This document shows, one piece after another, positions 19,748-30,408 of a stretch of 64,000 nt of DNA; the stretch's first letter is position 1; every line of letters starts with the position of its first letter. The translations under genes and the position numbers were made by a program. The stretch spans positions 49,330-113,329 of the forward strand of contig MPUH01000089.1 of the NCBI GenBank assembly GCA_001970955.1, in the 5' to 3' direction. The notes below the pieces were generated by a model. The model saw nothing but the letters and a program-made list of their open reading frames with translations, was not told where the DNA came from and did no database searches. Origin of the DNA: Stentor coeruleus. Its lineage: Eukaryota; Ciliophora; Heterotrichea; Heterotrichida; Stentoridae.

Positions 19748-21677
19748 TTTATATGCATGTATATTTAAATATGAAAAAAATGATATAAACAAGAACATGT
19801 AGATTTATTCATATGATGAAATTATATAGAAAGCTTTAGATGATAAGAGAGTTATTTGTGAAATATTTTTAATATACAGACCAAGCCTTGCATTTAATTA
19901 GATTTTCTAATCTATAAAGTTAGAATGATGTGCTAGAGATTATGGGGATTAAAGATTTTAGAGGATGCTTGAGGGTTGATGAACTTGGAAAAATTAAGGG
20001 ATTTAATGGGGGTTTTATATTGGGATAGGAAGATTTTTATGTAAAAATGATGGAATTTTTTAAATGGCTTGTGGGAGTTTATGATGCATTGAGATTGTAG
20101 GATTGGGTTTTTTTATGGGTTTATGCTGTTGTGATCAGTAAAATCAATGTTTTTTGGAGAGTTTAGAAGATTTTAGGAGAGAGAGAAATTATGGGATTAG
20201 GATAATTTTAAATAATTATACTATGCTAATGATAAATATATGGAAATCTAGTAAGAGTAGGGATCCAAATAGCTAAGGAAATCTGTTATATTCATCCAAT
20301 AGTACAGTAATTTTATGTTATAATATTTTTTGATAAGAATGTTTTAATGATATTTTTTAAATACTTGAAAAACCAATATTATCTTGTATAATTTTTGAAT
20401 TTAGTAAGTATAAATGCTATTTAAATGCAAAGAGGTTATATATTTCCAAAATATTCACTATGTCTTCATGTTATTTATCACATGAAAACTTCCTAGTTAT
20501 TCTAGTATTAATGTTTCATTTTTACATCAGAAACTGAATTTCAGTTAAGATAGAACTTTTAATCTTGAAATTTTTAATAGATACTTATTGCTTTTTTTTT
20601 TTAATTTTCCCAGTATTTTCATCGATAATTAACTGAAAAAAAAGTGTTTTAGTATGATTGGGGTTTTTTTATCTTTGAGATTGAGCAAATTAAATTGTTT
20701 ATCTGATGATTTTTGTGTAAGCAAAGTTCTATCAAAAAAGATTTGGGCTTTTGTTTGTTTGGCAAATGGTTTAGTACTTAGTGCATGTTTTAATTTTTGC
20801 TTTTGGGGTGGGAAAATATCTTTGAAAGGAGGCCTGGTAAGAATTCAACTTTTTTCAGTTAAACTAAATAGCATTTATAATATAGTTTTATAATTCTAAA
20901 ATCCTTAACATTAACTAATTTTGGTATGATATTTGTATCATAGAAGTGAATTGCTAAAATTATGATATGAATTAGATAATAAACTATTAAGGGTATATGA
21001 TGAGATTAGTTCTTAAGTTTCGTCAAGATAGCAAGATAATTTTTAACTGTAATAAAAAATGGTAAATATGAAAAGAAAGTAATAATTTTCAAAATGAAGA
21101 GATGAATATTAATACCCTTATGGTTGTCGGAAAATCAAGGGAATTGTCTATTACTAACTTCCTGGGAAGATAATGCGAATATTTTAATTATAAGATTTAG
21201 AAATTGGGTATATATTTATAGTACCAAAAAATAGTCATTATGAATGATGAGCGAAATCTATAAAAAATCATCTGAGATTCGTTTTATTCATTTTATTACT
21301 GATCATTCTGTTAAATCTGTTTTAATTATTTTATCATTCATGTATGTTGTCATAATTTTAACTGTAATAGTTACTTTTGAGATTTTGACGTAGGAAGGGT
21401 TTCATAAAAGTTTAAACTTAATCATAATTTATTTAAACGACCTTTTTGATTAAAGATATTTACATGAATTTCTAAGCCCAATCAAAGAATACTACATTAA
21501 TATAACCTTCCAATCCATCTTTTCCCAATATCCCCAGCATACATTAAATTCAAAAATTCTACCCTTCATCTAAACTTTCACTAATCACTACCCACAATCT
21601 CTATCTTATCATCTCCATCTTATCATCCCCATTTTCAAGTCAAATTAAAAAATCTATCTCTCCAAAGTCAAAATAAA
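19748..21677. other. Long intergenic region between divergent FHIP and ARP1 genes
   Basis: About 19900-20200 is G-rich on the plus strand (5' flank of FHIP); about 21470-21670 is C-rich and G-poor (5' flank of ARP1). In between is AT-rich DNA. On the minus strand an open frame ends at the stop 20629-20631 and runs back to about 20843 (it includes KPFAKQTKAQIFFDRTLLTQ), protein-like but without a start I can support. The 79-codon plus-strand frame at 20654-20893 is its antisense shadow and was not accepted. Confidence 0.45.
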
Positions 21678-22823
21678 ATGGTCGAGCCATTCTTCGATGT
21701 GATCTTCAAGCAAGCCTTAGTAATCGACAATGGTTCAGGACTCATGAAAGCTGGCCTTGCAGGTGAAGAGCGTCCATCTTTAGTCTTCCCATCTTACGTA
21801 GGTCGTCCAAAATACAAAAAAGTTCTCCCAGGTTCGATGCATGAACCTGAGTATTTTGTCGGTACTGAAGCAGAACAAAATCGTGGTCTACTTAAACTTA
21901 GATACCCATTATCTCATGGTATTATCGAGAATTGGGCTGATATGGAAAACATATGGAGATATATTTACAATCAATTAGGAACAATGCCTCAAGATCATCC
22001 AGTACTCTTAACTGAAGCTCCTTTAAACCCTTATCAGAATCGAGAAAGAGCAGCTGAGATTTTCTTTGAAACTTTTAATGTCCCAGGAATATTCATAGCC
22101 GCACAAGCAGTTTTAAGTCTTTATGCCTCTGCTGTGACTACTGGAGTGGTACTTGATTGTGGAGATGGGGTCACACATGCTGTACCAGTTTATGATGGTT
22201 TTGCATTAACACATGCTGTTACTAGGATTGATTTAGCAGGAAGGGATGTTACAGAGCATTTGTTATTGTTAATGAAAAGAGCTGGGTATTCATTTAACAC
22301 TTCAGCAGAATTTGAACTTGTTAAACAGATTAAAGAAAAAAACTGTTATGTGGCTACAATTTATAGTAATGAAGATAAATTCTTGGATGAACCGAATAAA
22401 AACCCAAGTACATATCTTTTACCTGATGGCAGGGGTATAAATTTAGGATCAGAAAGGTATAGAGCAGCTGAAATTTTGTTTTCTCCTGATAAAGTAGGAT
22501 TGGAATTCCCAGGTGTTCAGGAATGTTTGACAATTTCTATACAAAAGGCTGATATTGATTTGAGGAAAACTTTATATTCGTCGATTTTCCTTGCTGGTGG
22601 GACAACAATGATGCCTGGTTTTGGTGAAAGGTTATTAAGTGATATGAGAAGATTAAGTCCTAAAGAAGTGAAGATTAAAATTAGTGTCCCGCCTGAAAGA
22701 AGATTATCTTGTTGGCTTGGTGGATCTATATTGTCTTCACTTGCAGCTTTTAAGAATATGTGGATTAAAAAACAGCAATATGAAGATGAAGGAAAAAGAA
22801 TACTTCATGCTAGGTCTTTTTAA
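21678..22823 (+). CDS. Actin-related protein 1 (centractin), dynactin filament subunit
   Basis: Forms the short filament of dynactin, the activator of cytoplasmic dynein. 381 residues versus 376 in human. The actin fold motifs are present: phosphate loop 1 ALVIDNGSGLMKAGLAGEE, phosphate loop 2 LDCGDGVTHAVPVYDG, and the adenosine-binding LAGGTTMMPGFGERLL. It matches ARP1 rather than actin at FPSYVGRPKYKKV, PLSHGIIENWADMENIW, HPVLLTEAPLNPYQNRERAA and the ending EDEGKRILHARSF (ARP1 EEEGARSIHRKTF; actin SGPSIVHRKCF). No intron is needed. The 5' flank is markedly G-poor. Confidence 0.93.
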   Translation: MVEPFFDVIFKQALVIDNGSGLMKAGLAGEERPSLVFPSYVGRPKYKKVLPGSMHEPEYFVGTEAEQNRGLLKLRYPLSHGIIENWADMENIWRYIYNQLGTMPQDHPVLLTEAPLNPYQNRERAAEIFFETFNVPGIFIAAQAVLSLYASAVTTGVVLDCGDGVTHAVPVYDGFALTHAVTRIDLAGRDVTEHLLLLMKRAGYSFNTSAEFELVKQIKEKNCYVATIYSNEDKFLDEPNKNPSTYLLPDGRGINLGSERYRAAEILFSPDKVGLEFPGVQECLTISIQKADIDLRKTLYSSIFLAGGTTMMPGFGERLLSDMRRLSPKEVKIKISVPPERRLSCWLGGSILSSLAAFKNMWIKKQQYEDEGKRILHARSF

Positions 22824-23418
22824 GTAAGTAGTAATGGAATGAGAGATAAGTTTGTAGTGAAAATCGCATGTTTGTTTTAAGTATTTAGGATATAAAAGTG
22901 ATATTAATGTTTTTGATATAAAATTAACAACCTGTACATTAAAGTATAAAAATGCTATTTAAGAAAGAACTAATGGTTAAACCTACAAATAAAAAAATAT
23001 TTGTACTGGACAATCAAATAAAATTTTATAAAAATGGTTGAATTCTGCTATAGGATCAGTTGATGAAGTAATGATTTGTTATGGCTTATACTTAGAAGAA
23101 AAATTAAAAATATTATCCTAATCTTTTTGATATTTTTAATATGCTCAAAGATGAGCCTACTGTAGGAAATATTTAACTACCAAAAGTATCACATTATAAT
23201 TTAATACTACAACAATAATCAATTAATCCACAAATCCTCTAAAAAAATTATCATCTTACCTTAAATCAAAACTCAAAACTCATAACCTAATTTCTCACTC
23301 AAAGCATACAAAGCAAAATCTAACTCATCCCATAATCCATTTCAATATTTTAAACCCAATACTTATTTCCTTTAAAATTTTCCATATAAACAATTATTTA
23401 AGTATAAGTACCTTTTTA
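22824..23418. other. Intergenic between convergent genes
   Basis: AT-rich. The left part is G-biased (3' flank of ARP1); about 23200-23400 is C-biased (3' flank of the minus-strand gene). No gene seen. Confidence 0.6.
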
Positions 23419-23817
23419 CTATTTTGACTGATTTGCAAATAGCACTGAAGAACATGACTTATCAGTTTCCGCTGTTCTATCAACCCTGTCAATCAAGTTG
23501 AAGGATTTATCACAAAAATTACTCGAGACCACTTTAAGCCTTGGCGATGTACTAACTTTAAACGAATCATCAAGGTTTATCGACTTTCTTTTCTTTTTTT
23601 CACTTTTTTCTCCTGATTGGAACTCTTTTTCATAGATCATTAATGGTTTGTCTAGCTTTTCTATGCAGTTAACAATAGGTTCCTTTGATTCGTTCTTGAA
23701 TATATGGTTCCCATTTAGCATTTCGAATTTTTTCGATGGCTCAGACATTAATTCTTGACTATTTATAAACCCGCAATCCATACAGGAAAATACTCCACCT
23801 TTACAAGACTGTCCCAT
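23419..23817 (-). CDS. Small Cys/Lys/Ser-rich protein with MGQSC start, unknown
   Basis: 132 residues, family not recognised. It begins MGQSCKGG, with Gly2 for N-myristoylation and Cys5 for palmitoylation, then CMDCGF, a possible half of a zinc ribbon. The rest is low-complexity and charged, with KSEKKKRKS-like basic clusters (SGEKSEKKKRKSINLDDSFK), and no predicted fold. The ATG lies just after a TATATAAAATA leader, as at other accepted genes here, which supports expression. Its composition resembles regulatory tails of ciliate membrane-attached proteins, but no function can be given. Confidence 0.55.
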   Translation of the reverse strand: MGQSCKGGVFSCMDCGFINSQELMSEPSKKFEMLNGNHIFKNESKEPIVNCIEKLDKPLMIYEKEFQSGEKSEKKKRKSINLDDSFKVSTSPRLKVVSSNFCDKSFNLIDRVDRTAETDKSCSSVLFANQSK

Positions 23818-24466
23818 TATTTTATATAATTATTTTGTTTTAGTAAAAGATTTTTATGCTTATTTTCATATTAAAGATATATTTTTTTGATTAAGAAAAT
23901 GTTTGGGGTTTTTATAAGAGTTTTTTGGTTGGGTTTTTTTTAGGATTGAGTTTATTTGGTTATATGATTATGTAGAAATCATAAGTTTAGAGATAGAAAA
24001 TATTTTGGGTGTTAGTGAAGTTGAAGTGTTAGGAAATTTGGGTTAAAGGCTGTTGGTAATTATTTTTTTTGAATTATAATTTTAGCTGGTATTAAATTGA
24101 AGTTTACAAGAGGTGTATAAATTAATGATGTTTTATATATTAGGATTATAATTTTTTCAAACATAATAAACCCTTAAAGCATCTTAACTACAAAATACTC
24201 ATATTTAAATTACCCTTAAAAAAATTTTAACATAAAACCATCAAATTTAAAAATAAGCGTTTTATATATATCAAAAACCTTAATCATAAGCTCCAATAAA
24301 ACAAGCATTTTTTAATACACCCTTACCATAATTCATAGCATTTCTCAAACCACTATCTCTTCTCCATATTCCCACAATATAAAAAGCAACTTATTTTATA
24401 TCAAAAAATTCATCAAATCATTCTAGTTTTAAAATCTTTCAATTACTCTTATATTATATTAAAAAT
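23818..24466. other. Intergenic
   Basis: G-rich to about 24130 (5' flank of the minus-strand MGQSC gene), then abruptly C-rich and G-poor from about 24165 to 24400 (3' flank of the minus-strand MGCTS gene). No gene seen. Confidence 0.6.
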
Positions 24467-25018
24467 TCAAAAAGAACTCCTGACTTTTTGAAATTTTCTT
24501 CTAACAAGCAGACCATTTTGTGAAGCAATTTCATGCATTTGTATCTCATGTTCCAGTTGTATTTCTATTTGTTTTGTGCAAATACAAAATTTTTCAAGAC
24601 TCATTTGTAAAGATTTTTGTTCTATAGCGCTTTCACTTAAAAGTCTTATTTTATTTGAGTAAACCTTTTCTATACTAAGTTCCTTTATCTGCTCTTGACA
24701 TTGTATTTCTAATTCACCCATTTCCCTAGCTTTAATCATCTCTTTGTCTATACATAAGTCAATTTTACCAACTAATTTTTGAAGTCTTTGTAGTTTTTCT
24801 TTGATAACTTTTTGTTTCATTTTGATAAGCACAGCTAGATTTTTATCACGGCTGATGATACAAGATTCTATTTCATTATTGCATGTTAGGTTTAGTTTAT
24901 GAAGATAATAGATTGATGATATTAATTGTTCTTTGCATTTGAAGAGATTTTGGCTTAGTATTACTGAGGTGTGTTGACTTTCTGAGATTTTTATCATGTG
25001 ATAAGATGTGCAACCCAT
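24467..25018 (-). CDS. Coiled-coil protein with MGCTS lipidation-type start, unknown
   Basis: 183 residues; not recognised as a family. It starts MGCTSYHMIK: Gly2 and Cys3 form the classic combined myristoylation/palmitoylation signal. The remainder is almost entirely helical with heptad-like Leu/Ile spacing (KQKVIKEKLQRLQKLVGKID, EKFCICTKQIEIQLEHEIQ), so a membrane-tethered coiled coil is likely. It ends in a basic RRKFQKVRSSF. A peripheral membrane scaffold or a regulator of cortical structures would fit, but this is inference only. Confidence 0.6.
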   Translation of the reverse strand: MGCTSYHMIKISESQHTSVILSQNLFKCKEQLISSIYYLHKLNLTCNNEIESCIISRDKNLAVLIKMKQKVIKEKLQRLQKLVGKIDLCIDKEMIKAREMGELEIQCQEQIKELSIEKVYSNKIRLLSESAIEQKSLQMSLEKFCICTKQIEIQLEHEIQMHEIASQNGLLVRRKFQKVRSSF

Positions 25019-25914
25019 AATTTGTATTATTATAAATGAATTAAAAAAACTGTGTATTTTTTTTGTGGGAAAGGTTTAGTTTTTAGTTGTGAGAGGTGTG
25101 GTTTTCAATTAGAAGTATTTTTATTAAGTAATATGAAAATGGTGATTATGATTTTTGAAATAGTGTTTTATTGTTTAGGGATTAAAATAAAGTATTTCAT
25201 ATATATTTGTTGTTATATCTATTAAAGATTATGATGATAAAATGTATTTTATAATTAGACTAATTCATAATAATATTTGAATTAAAATTCAACTTTAAGC
25301 TACTTAAGGAGGAAAACTATTATGATTCCTTTAGATGCTTTTGCACAAATTTAAATATTATAGCATGGTTTAATTACTATAAACCCATTAGTTAATTAAT
25401 ATGATTGATCATAGGCATATTGAGCAATGAATGAGATTAATCAAAGTTTAATATTAAATGCTTTTATATTCATAAAAACAAGCCTTTTCTTATGCTTTCT
25501 TAAGCTAAAATAAGGATTATTATAAGTAAAGCATAAGGTGAGTGTATTTTATAATAGCCAGAAGTATATTAGTTAATAGTAACATTATAACACTTGTAAA
25601 TTAATTTAATTGAAACAATCTTTGAGTTTAAAATTAAATTCCTTGTATGAAATTTTTATCTCACACCTGAGTAGGAACTATAACTAACTTACCAATTTTT
25701 ATTTTTTCTTAAATATTAGTTATCTTCAAAAATCCATCCTATTTTCAAATACAAAATTTTACATATAATAAATTCATAGTATTATCGTTAAATCGATAAT
25801 CAAAATTCAATAGAAAATTCCACTTATTAATGTAGATCCTGTATTTCATATTATATTCCTCATCTAAAGCATGTTTGAAATTCTTTCCTAACATTATAAA
25901 TAACGGAATAGTAA
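25019..25914. other. Intergenic
   Basis: AT-rich, lying upstream of two divergent genes. No conserved element or gene recognised. Short open frames at its right end are antisense to the start of the next gene. Confidence 0.55.
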
Positions 25915-26928
25915 ATGGACAGCAGCAGATCTGAAAAAAGTTCTTCAAAAAGAAATTCGAAAAAAATCGAAGACGATTTATTTAGCAGGCACAAAACCCT
26001 TTTAAGAAAAATCGACGTCCTTAAAACAAAAAAAATCAACGAACAACTAAAAAACAATCAACAAACACCTGTGATCAATTCAGTGTCTAAACGTTTGGCT
26101 AGTAAAAATGATAAGCAAAGACAAATCATTTACAGTCCTACAAAGGTTCAGAGGACTCAAGAGATTTTACAAAACTCAAGATTCATGCCGAAGAAAATTC
26201 GGCTGTCTTTAGAAAACCTAAAACTCATTGCGAATAATTGCAAAACATCGACTATGAAAGTTTGCAGATATGATGTGGCACTTACTGCTCCAAAGCCAGA
26301 TTCTCCTGTAACTTTTCCATCACTGCAAATGCCTCTTACAATTCGTGATCCTGAAAATTCAAATGATCTTCCTCCAGACATCACCCAACGTAATGAAATC
26401 CTCTACTCCCTCCGTAACAAGTCTTCAAACCTAACAACCGAAAAAAGTACTTCTCAGCCAAACTACGGTAACCTCTCTATAACCGAGCGTTCAGCTCTTT
26501 GGCTTCAACGCAAACAAGAAAAAATCCGTCTATTACGAGATAAAAAAGATACTAAAGCTACATCAGGTTGTACATTCCGCCCACATCTTAACAATACAAT
26601 GCGCCCATCAAGTAAATCAACAAAACGAAGCTTATCATCTCAAAGTTTATATTCTCAAACAAACATTAAAAAACCAATGCGAAAAATAAGTGTCAATTCA
26701 TTTGCTAAAAGTGAAAGGGCGGCATCAGTAAACTGCAAAAACTCTACACCTTTAGAAACTATAAAAAATCATAGAAATGCTTCATTAAACAATCTTGGTT
26801 CTAATAGTTATAGTGCTATATGCCCTGTAAGTATATCTTTAAGTTACTCTTCTGGGTACTCAAACGACTTTAAAAGACGTGCAAAACCACTTATAGACTA
26901 TAAGTCTTTAAATTATATCTCTAGATAA
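25915..26928 (+). CDS. Ciliate-type protein with W-x2-RK...CTFRP motif
   Basis: 337 residues, very Ser/Lys/Arg/Asn-rich, mostly disordered; the N-terminus is a charged helix (KRNSKKIEDDLFSRHKTLL). The one conserved-looking block is ERSALWLQRKQEKIRLLRDK followed about 8 residues later by GCTFRPHL. This pairing (a helix with W and basic residues, then CTFxP) recurs in many ciliate and ciliary proteins of unknown function, so a cytoskeletal or ciliary link is a reasonable guess. No domain is otherwise evident. Its stop directly abuts the stop of the minus-strand gene that follows, with no bases between. Confidence 0.7.
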   Translation: MDSSRSEKSSSKRNSKKIEDDLFSRHKTLLRKIDVLKTKKINEQLKNNQQTPVINSVSKRLASKNDKQRQIIYSPTKVQRTQEILQNSRFMPKKIRLSLENLKLIANNCKTSTMKVCRYDVALTAPKPDSPVTFPSLQMPLTIRDPENSNDLPPDITQRNEILYSLRNKSSNLTTEKSTSQPNYGNLSITERSALWLQRKQEKIRLLRDKKDTKATSGCTFRPHLNNTMRPSSKSTKRSLSSQSLYSQTNIKKPMRKISVNSFAKSERAASVNCKNSTPLETIKNHRNASLNNLGSNSYSAICPVSISLSYSSGYSNDFKRRAKPLIDYKSLNYISR

Positions 26929-27918
26929 TTATTTATTATATAAATTGCATTCAATAATCGCATCAACAACTTTTGTGTTACCTTCTAAGCTTTTGAGTAT
27001 GACTTTCCTTCTTTGAGTGCTTATTGCAATTTTTGCAGGCAAACAAATTTTATTACCTTTTTCCACAACTTTTCCTAGCTCAGAAATCATATGTTTTAGT
27101 AATGTTTTAGCGAACACACTTATAAATTGTTTATAGTTACCGTATTGATTTATTCTAAGGAAAATACGTTTTTTATCAGATGCGTTTTCGATTATCCCGA
27201 TTTCAGTATAGCATTTGCAGATATCTTCAAATGATGCGTAACCATTTGGAGATTTTTCTAAATGATTCCACCACTTTTTGATAACTTCGATAAGCGAATG
27301 GACATTTATAATTTTTTCAAGAGCTGGGATGATTTTGAGTTCTTTGAATATAGACCTTAGAACATTATCGGTTTTGCTATCTTCGCATAATTTTATTAGT
27401 TCCTGTTTGGAATAAGAGATCATATTTAGTGGCTGGCCTTCGGAAATGTTTCTGAATATCTCAACTATAGTGTCGCAATCTTCACAAAATTCTAGACTTA
27501 CAAATAGTTGGGTTAGATTAACAGCCCCGATTCTCCCTTTTTCACAGTTGTACATAGAAAAAAGTGCCTCAATTACCTCGTGGTAGTTTTTGGTTTTTTC
27601 TACTTTCGGGAGGATTTTTTGATATGATTTCGCCCGAGGCTGGTCTGAAAGCATAGAATTCAATCTTTGAATTTCAGTATCTTGAAAAATGTTTAAAGTG
27701 TTAAGCTCACTAGATACTGCTCTAAGGTTTATTATTGTATCATTTGAGCTTTTTCTAGATGAAGAATGACGTAATGGTGAGAGAGAAATATTTCTAACTG
27801 ATTTCGTTATTCTATCTTCTTTATTTGGAGAAAGCCTCATGTATTTGTATTTCCCATTGACTGGTGTAGCTGATTTTTTATTTGCAAGTCTTTGTGGGTT
27901 GAAATTCATATTGATCAT
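26929..27918 (-). CDS. Hypothetical helical protein, possibly with a degenerate EF-hand module
   Basis: 329 residues. The first ~70 are basic and Ser-rich (RNISLSPLRHSSSRKSSND), likely disordered. From about residue 105 it is helical, with segments spaced like degenerate EF-hand pairs: VIEALFSMYNCEKGRIGAVN and then NGYASFEDICKCYTEIG. Neither has a full set of calcium ligands. I do not recognise a named family; such proteins are common in ciliate genomes as axonemal or cortical components. The gene is convergent with, and touches, the preceding gene. The start was taken at the first ATG; a second Met two codons later is also possible. Confidence 0.65.
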   Translation of the reverse strand: MINMNFNPQRLANKKSATPVNGKYKYMRLSPNKEDRITKSVRNISLSPLRHSSSRKSSNDTIINLRAVSSELNTLNIFQDTEIQRLNSMLSDQPRAKSYQKILPKVEKTKNYHEVIEALFSMYNCEKGRIGAVNLTQLFVSLEFCEDCDTIVEIFRNISEGQPLNMISYSKQELIKLCEDSKTDNVLRSIFKELKIIPALEKIINVHSLIEVIKKWWNHLEKSPNGYASFEDICKCYTEIGIIENASDKKRIFLRINQYGNYKQFISVFAKTLLKHMISELGKVVEKGNKICLPAKIAISTQRRKVILKSLEGNTKVVDAIIECNLYNK

Positions 27919-28387
27919 TGATATTATTTGCTTCTATACACAAAAGATGATTATAATAAAATTGATCTTGTATTTTAGAATATGAAAAATATTGGTTAAT
28001 AATAAAAAGTTATGCGATATAAAAACTCATAAGTATATATCTGATACTCATAAATATTATTTAGAAAAATGTGTTTAAGATATGCATTAGCTTTCTGAAA
28101 AACCTTAAGTAAAAATCATAAAACTAAAAACAGCAAAAAGAATAATATACAATATCAAATAAAATGTTTTTGCCTTTAACTTTCAAGATGAAATTTATCA
28201 TGTTAATTGCCTATCACAATTTTTCTTGACCTTTTGATAATAAATTAGTTATCTTTATATTTATCACTAACTCAATTTATGTTGATTATCTATCAATGCA
28301 TATAGTTGAGTAACATATTTTTATTAAGACTAAATTGAATATTGATTAAATAATTTTTAATTGACTTAGAACTCATTTTATAAAAGG
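27919..28387. other. Intergenic between divergent genes
   Basis: AT-rich. A CATTTTATAAAAGG leader directly precedes the ATG of the next gene. No gene or repeat seen. Confidence 0.55.
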
Positions 28388-29251
28388 ATGAATATAAGGT
28401 ACGACCCTTTAAATTTATTGGATTTATGTGCTAATGCAGGAATTAATAAAAGAAATTTTAGTGAAAAGCTGCCAGGAATAAATCGACAGATTACACCAAA
28501 ATGCTGGAGAACAAGCCAAAAGAAAACTTTTATAAAAATTTATGAGAATCTAGAAAAATTATGCGAAACATATGAAGATCTTCCCAGCATAGAAATTGTG
28601 GAAAAAAGTCCAAAGGACACAACAAAAAAACTAGTCATCCAAAAACCAAGTTTCGTTGAAAAAGACAATAAATTAAAGTATATCATAAACCAACTAAAAG
28701 AAAGAATAAAATTCCGTCTTACGAAAAGTTCACCTATCGTAAAGTCAAACAGGTTTAAAATACAAACTCAGACTAATGAAAAAGTTGGCCCAGGTTCATA
28801 TGCTATTATAAATTCAATAAACTCAGAATGCCATGAATTTTCTAATATTCCCAGATTGAAAAGTCCAATTTCCCATAGTATTTATTGTATTGATGCAGTC
28901 TTACCTAAAAAAAAACCAGAAATCACAATAATAACAAGAAATAAAAATTCTGTAAGCAATTTTACAATCATTAAAGAAAAGAAAAAATCATTAGCTTTAC
29001 TTAATAAAGATCGAGAAAAAGAAGTAAAACAAGCGAAAAGATCGATTGATAAAATCAAAAAATACGAGAGGATTAAAAAGTTAAATGAAAAAGAAAAGAT
29101 GTTTGAACAGAGGATTATGAGTAATAAAAAAGATAAAGCAAAAAAAGGGTGGATGAATTTGATGATGATTTTAGGGACGCTGGGGGTTATTAAAAGGATT
29201 ATTGTGTTATCAAGAGATGGTATGAAGAATAAGTTAAAAGAAGATGTATAA
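28388..29251 (+). CDS. Basic protein with an STPGR-like motif, unknown
   Basis: 287 residues, about a quarter Lys/Arg. Near residue 134 it has VGPGSYAII, the core of STPGR/SHIPPO repeats found in ciliary and microtubule-associated proteins; only one copy is clear. A long charged helix follows (LALLNKDREKEVKQAKRSID). Near the end WMNLMMILGTLGVIKRIIVL is hydrophobic and could be a single membrane segment, or the core of an IQ-like helix. The function is not known; an axonemal or cortical microtubule role is inferred from the motif alone. The frame ends in a genuine stop with no rescuing 15-nt intron after it. Confidence 0.65.
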   Translation: MNIRYDPLNLLDLCANAGINKRNFSEKLPGINRQITPKCWRTSQKKTFIKIYENLEKLCETYEDLPSIEIVEKSPKDTTKKLVIQKPSFVEKDNKLKYIINQLKERIKFRLTKSSPIVKSNRFKIQTQTNEKVGPGSYAIINSINSECHEFSNIPRLKSPISHSIYCIDAVLPKKKPEITIITRNKNSVSNFTIIKEKKKSLALLNKDREKEVKQAKRSIDKIKKYERIKKLNEKEKMFEQRIMSNKKDKAKKGWMNLMMILGTLGVIKRIIVLSRDGMKNKLKEDV

Positions 29252-29692
29252 GGTTTTATATATGAAATATATTATGATATAAGCTTAAGATATTATGAAA
29301 ATAGTTATATGTTATAATAAATTTTAGGAATATAAAGATTTGGATTTTAGAATTAAAGGATTTTTAAGGGTTATTTTAGTTGTTAGAAAAATAGATTTTA
29401 TATATAAATTACTATTTTAGTATTTTTTTTTTTGAGATAAGTAATGAAATATACTCATTTTTCAAATTTGATGGTGAATTTTTATTTAAGACACTGAGAA
29501 TTTTATTTAACATTTATTTATAGATATTATAATTTTTCGATTTATGAATTTCAATGTTTAGAGATATGATTATTTTATATTAAGGTTTTAGTACTAACTC
29601 TGTTATTTTATTTATGTTTCAATCTTGAGGTTTATTAGTATCTAGGCATTCAGATGTAATTAAAAGATATACAGCCTAGATAAATTTTACTA
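29252..29692. other. Intergenic
   Basis: AT-rich with mild G bias at the left. Nothing recognisable. Confidence 0.55.
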
Positions 29693-30385
29693 ATGATTAA
29701 AAAATATCTTGAGGAAAAAACTGAGTCGATAAAGCAGGATATGCAAAAGTCAACACAAAATGATAAGGTAAAACATATGCAGAAAAAAATATCCATCATG
29801 CAAGCAGATATTAAACGGGCTGAACATGCTATACAAAGTTTGATTCATGACAGGGAAAATTTAAAATCTGCACTAGCTTCAGCAATACGTAAAAAAGAAA
29901 AACTCTACAAAGTAGTCCTTGAATACAAAGACACTCTTGAAAAACTAACCAAAAAAAGTATCGAACTTGAAAACCAGCAGGACGAAGTTGAAATAATCAA
30001 AAACGAAATCGGAAAAGTTAAACAGCAACTACAAAGACGTGACCAACATAAAGAAACTTTATATACTCGTAATAAATTTTTGGAGCAACAACTAGAAGAA
30101 CAAGATACAGAAAGTACTTTATGGAAAAATTTATACAAAAAAAGACAATGTGATAACTATAAAATTGACAATAACATAGGCCCAATTATAGAAATCTTCA
30201 TACAAAAAGTAAAATCTCAAGATAAGTTTCATAGAACCTTTAAAAAATGCTCCCCTTGTATAAATGCATTCAGAGATTTGGTTGTAAATAAAAAGTATCA
30301 AGAAATAATTGTGATTTTAAGTAAATTTTCAATTGAAATTATGAATTATTCAGAGGGATCAAAGGGTCACAGGGATTCAAAATAA
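29693..30385 (+). CDS. Coiled-coil protein, probably 5' part of a longer gene
   Basis: 230 residues, almost all coiled coil (EKLTKKSIELENQQDEVEII, KQQLQRRDQHKETLYTRNKF), then a less helical block CSPCINAFRDLVVNKKYQEI. It stops at a TAA three bases before the next frame, which begins with a repeat of its own last residues (MNYSEG occurs at both places). Dropping the 48 bases 30341-30388, or a 36-nt GT-AG segment (30366-30401), would join both frames. So either this is one ~370-380-residue gene with an internal insertion, or two genes. No family recognised. Confidence 0.6.
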   Translation: MIKKYLEEKTESIKQDMQKSTQNDKVKHMQKKISIMQADIKRAEHAIQSLIHDRENLKSALASAIRKKEKLYKVVLEYKDTLEKLTKKSIELENQQDEVEIIKNEIGKVKQQLQRRDQHKETLYTRNKFLEQQLEEQDTESTLWKNLYKKRQCDNYKIDNNIGPIIEIFIQKVKSQDKFHRTFKKCSPCINAFRDLVVNKKYQEIIVILSKFSIEIMNYSEGSKGHRDSK

Positions 30386-30408
30386 ATTATGAATTATTCA
30401 GAGGGAAA
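30341..30408 (+). repeat. 20-bp direct repeat around an in-frame stop
   Basis: The same 20 bases (ATTATGAATTATTCAGAGGG) occur 48 bp apart, from 30338 and from 30386. The insert between them contains the only stop codon separating two frames that otherwise form one protein. Confidence 0.8.

Noticed and set aside
20654-20893. 79-codon plus-strand open frame
   Set aside because: Cys/Phe/Leu-rich and antisense to a more protein-like minus-strand frame.
30366-30401. 36-nt intron joining the two coiled-coil frames
   Set aside because: It fits GT-AG and frame, but is much longer than all other introns here; kept only as an alternative.
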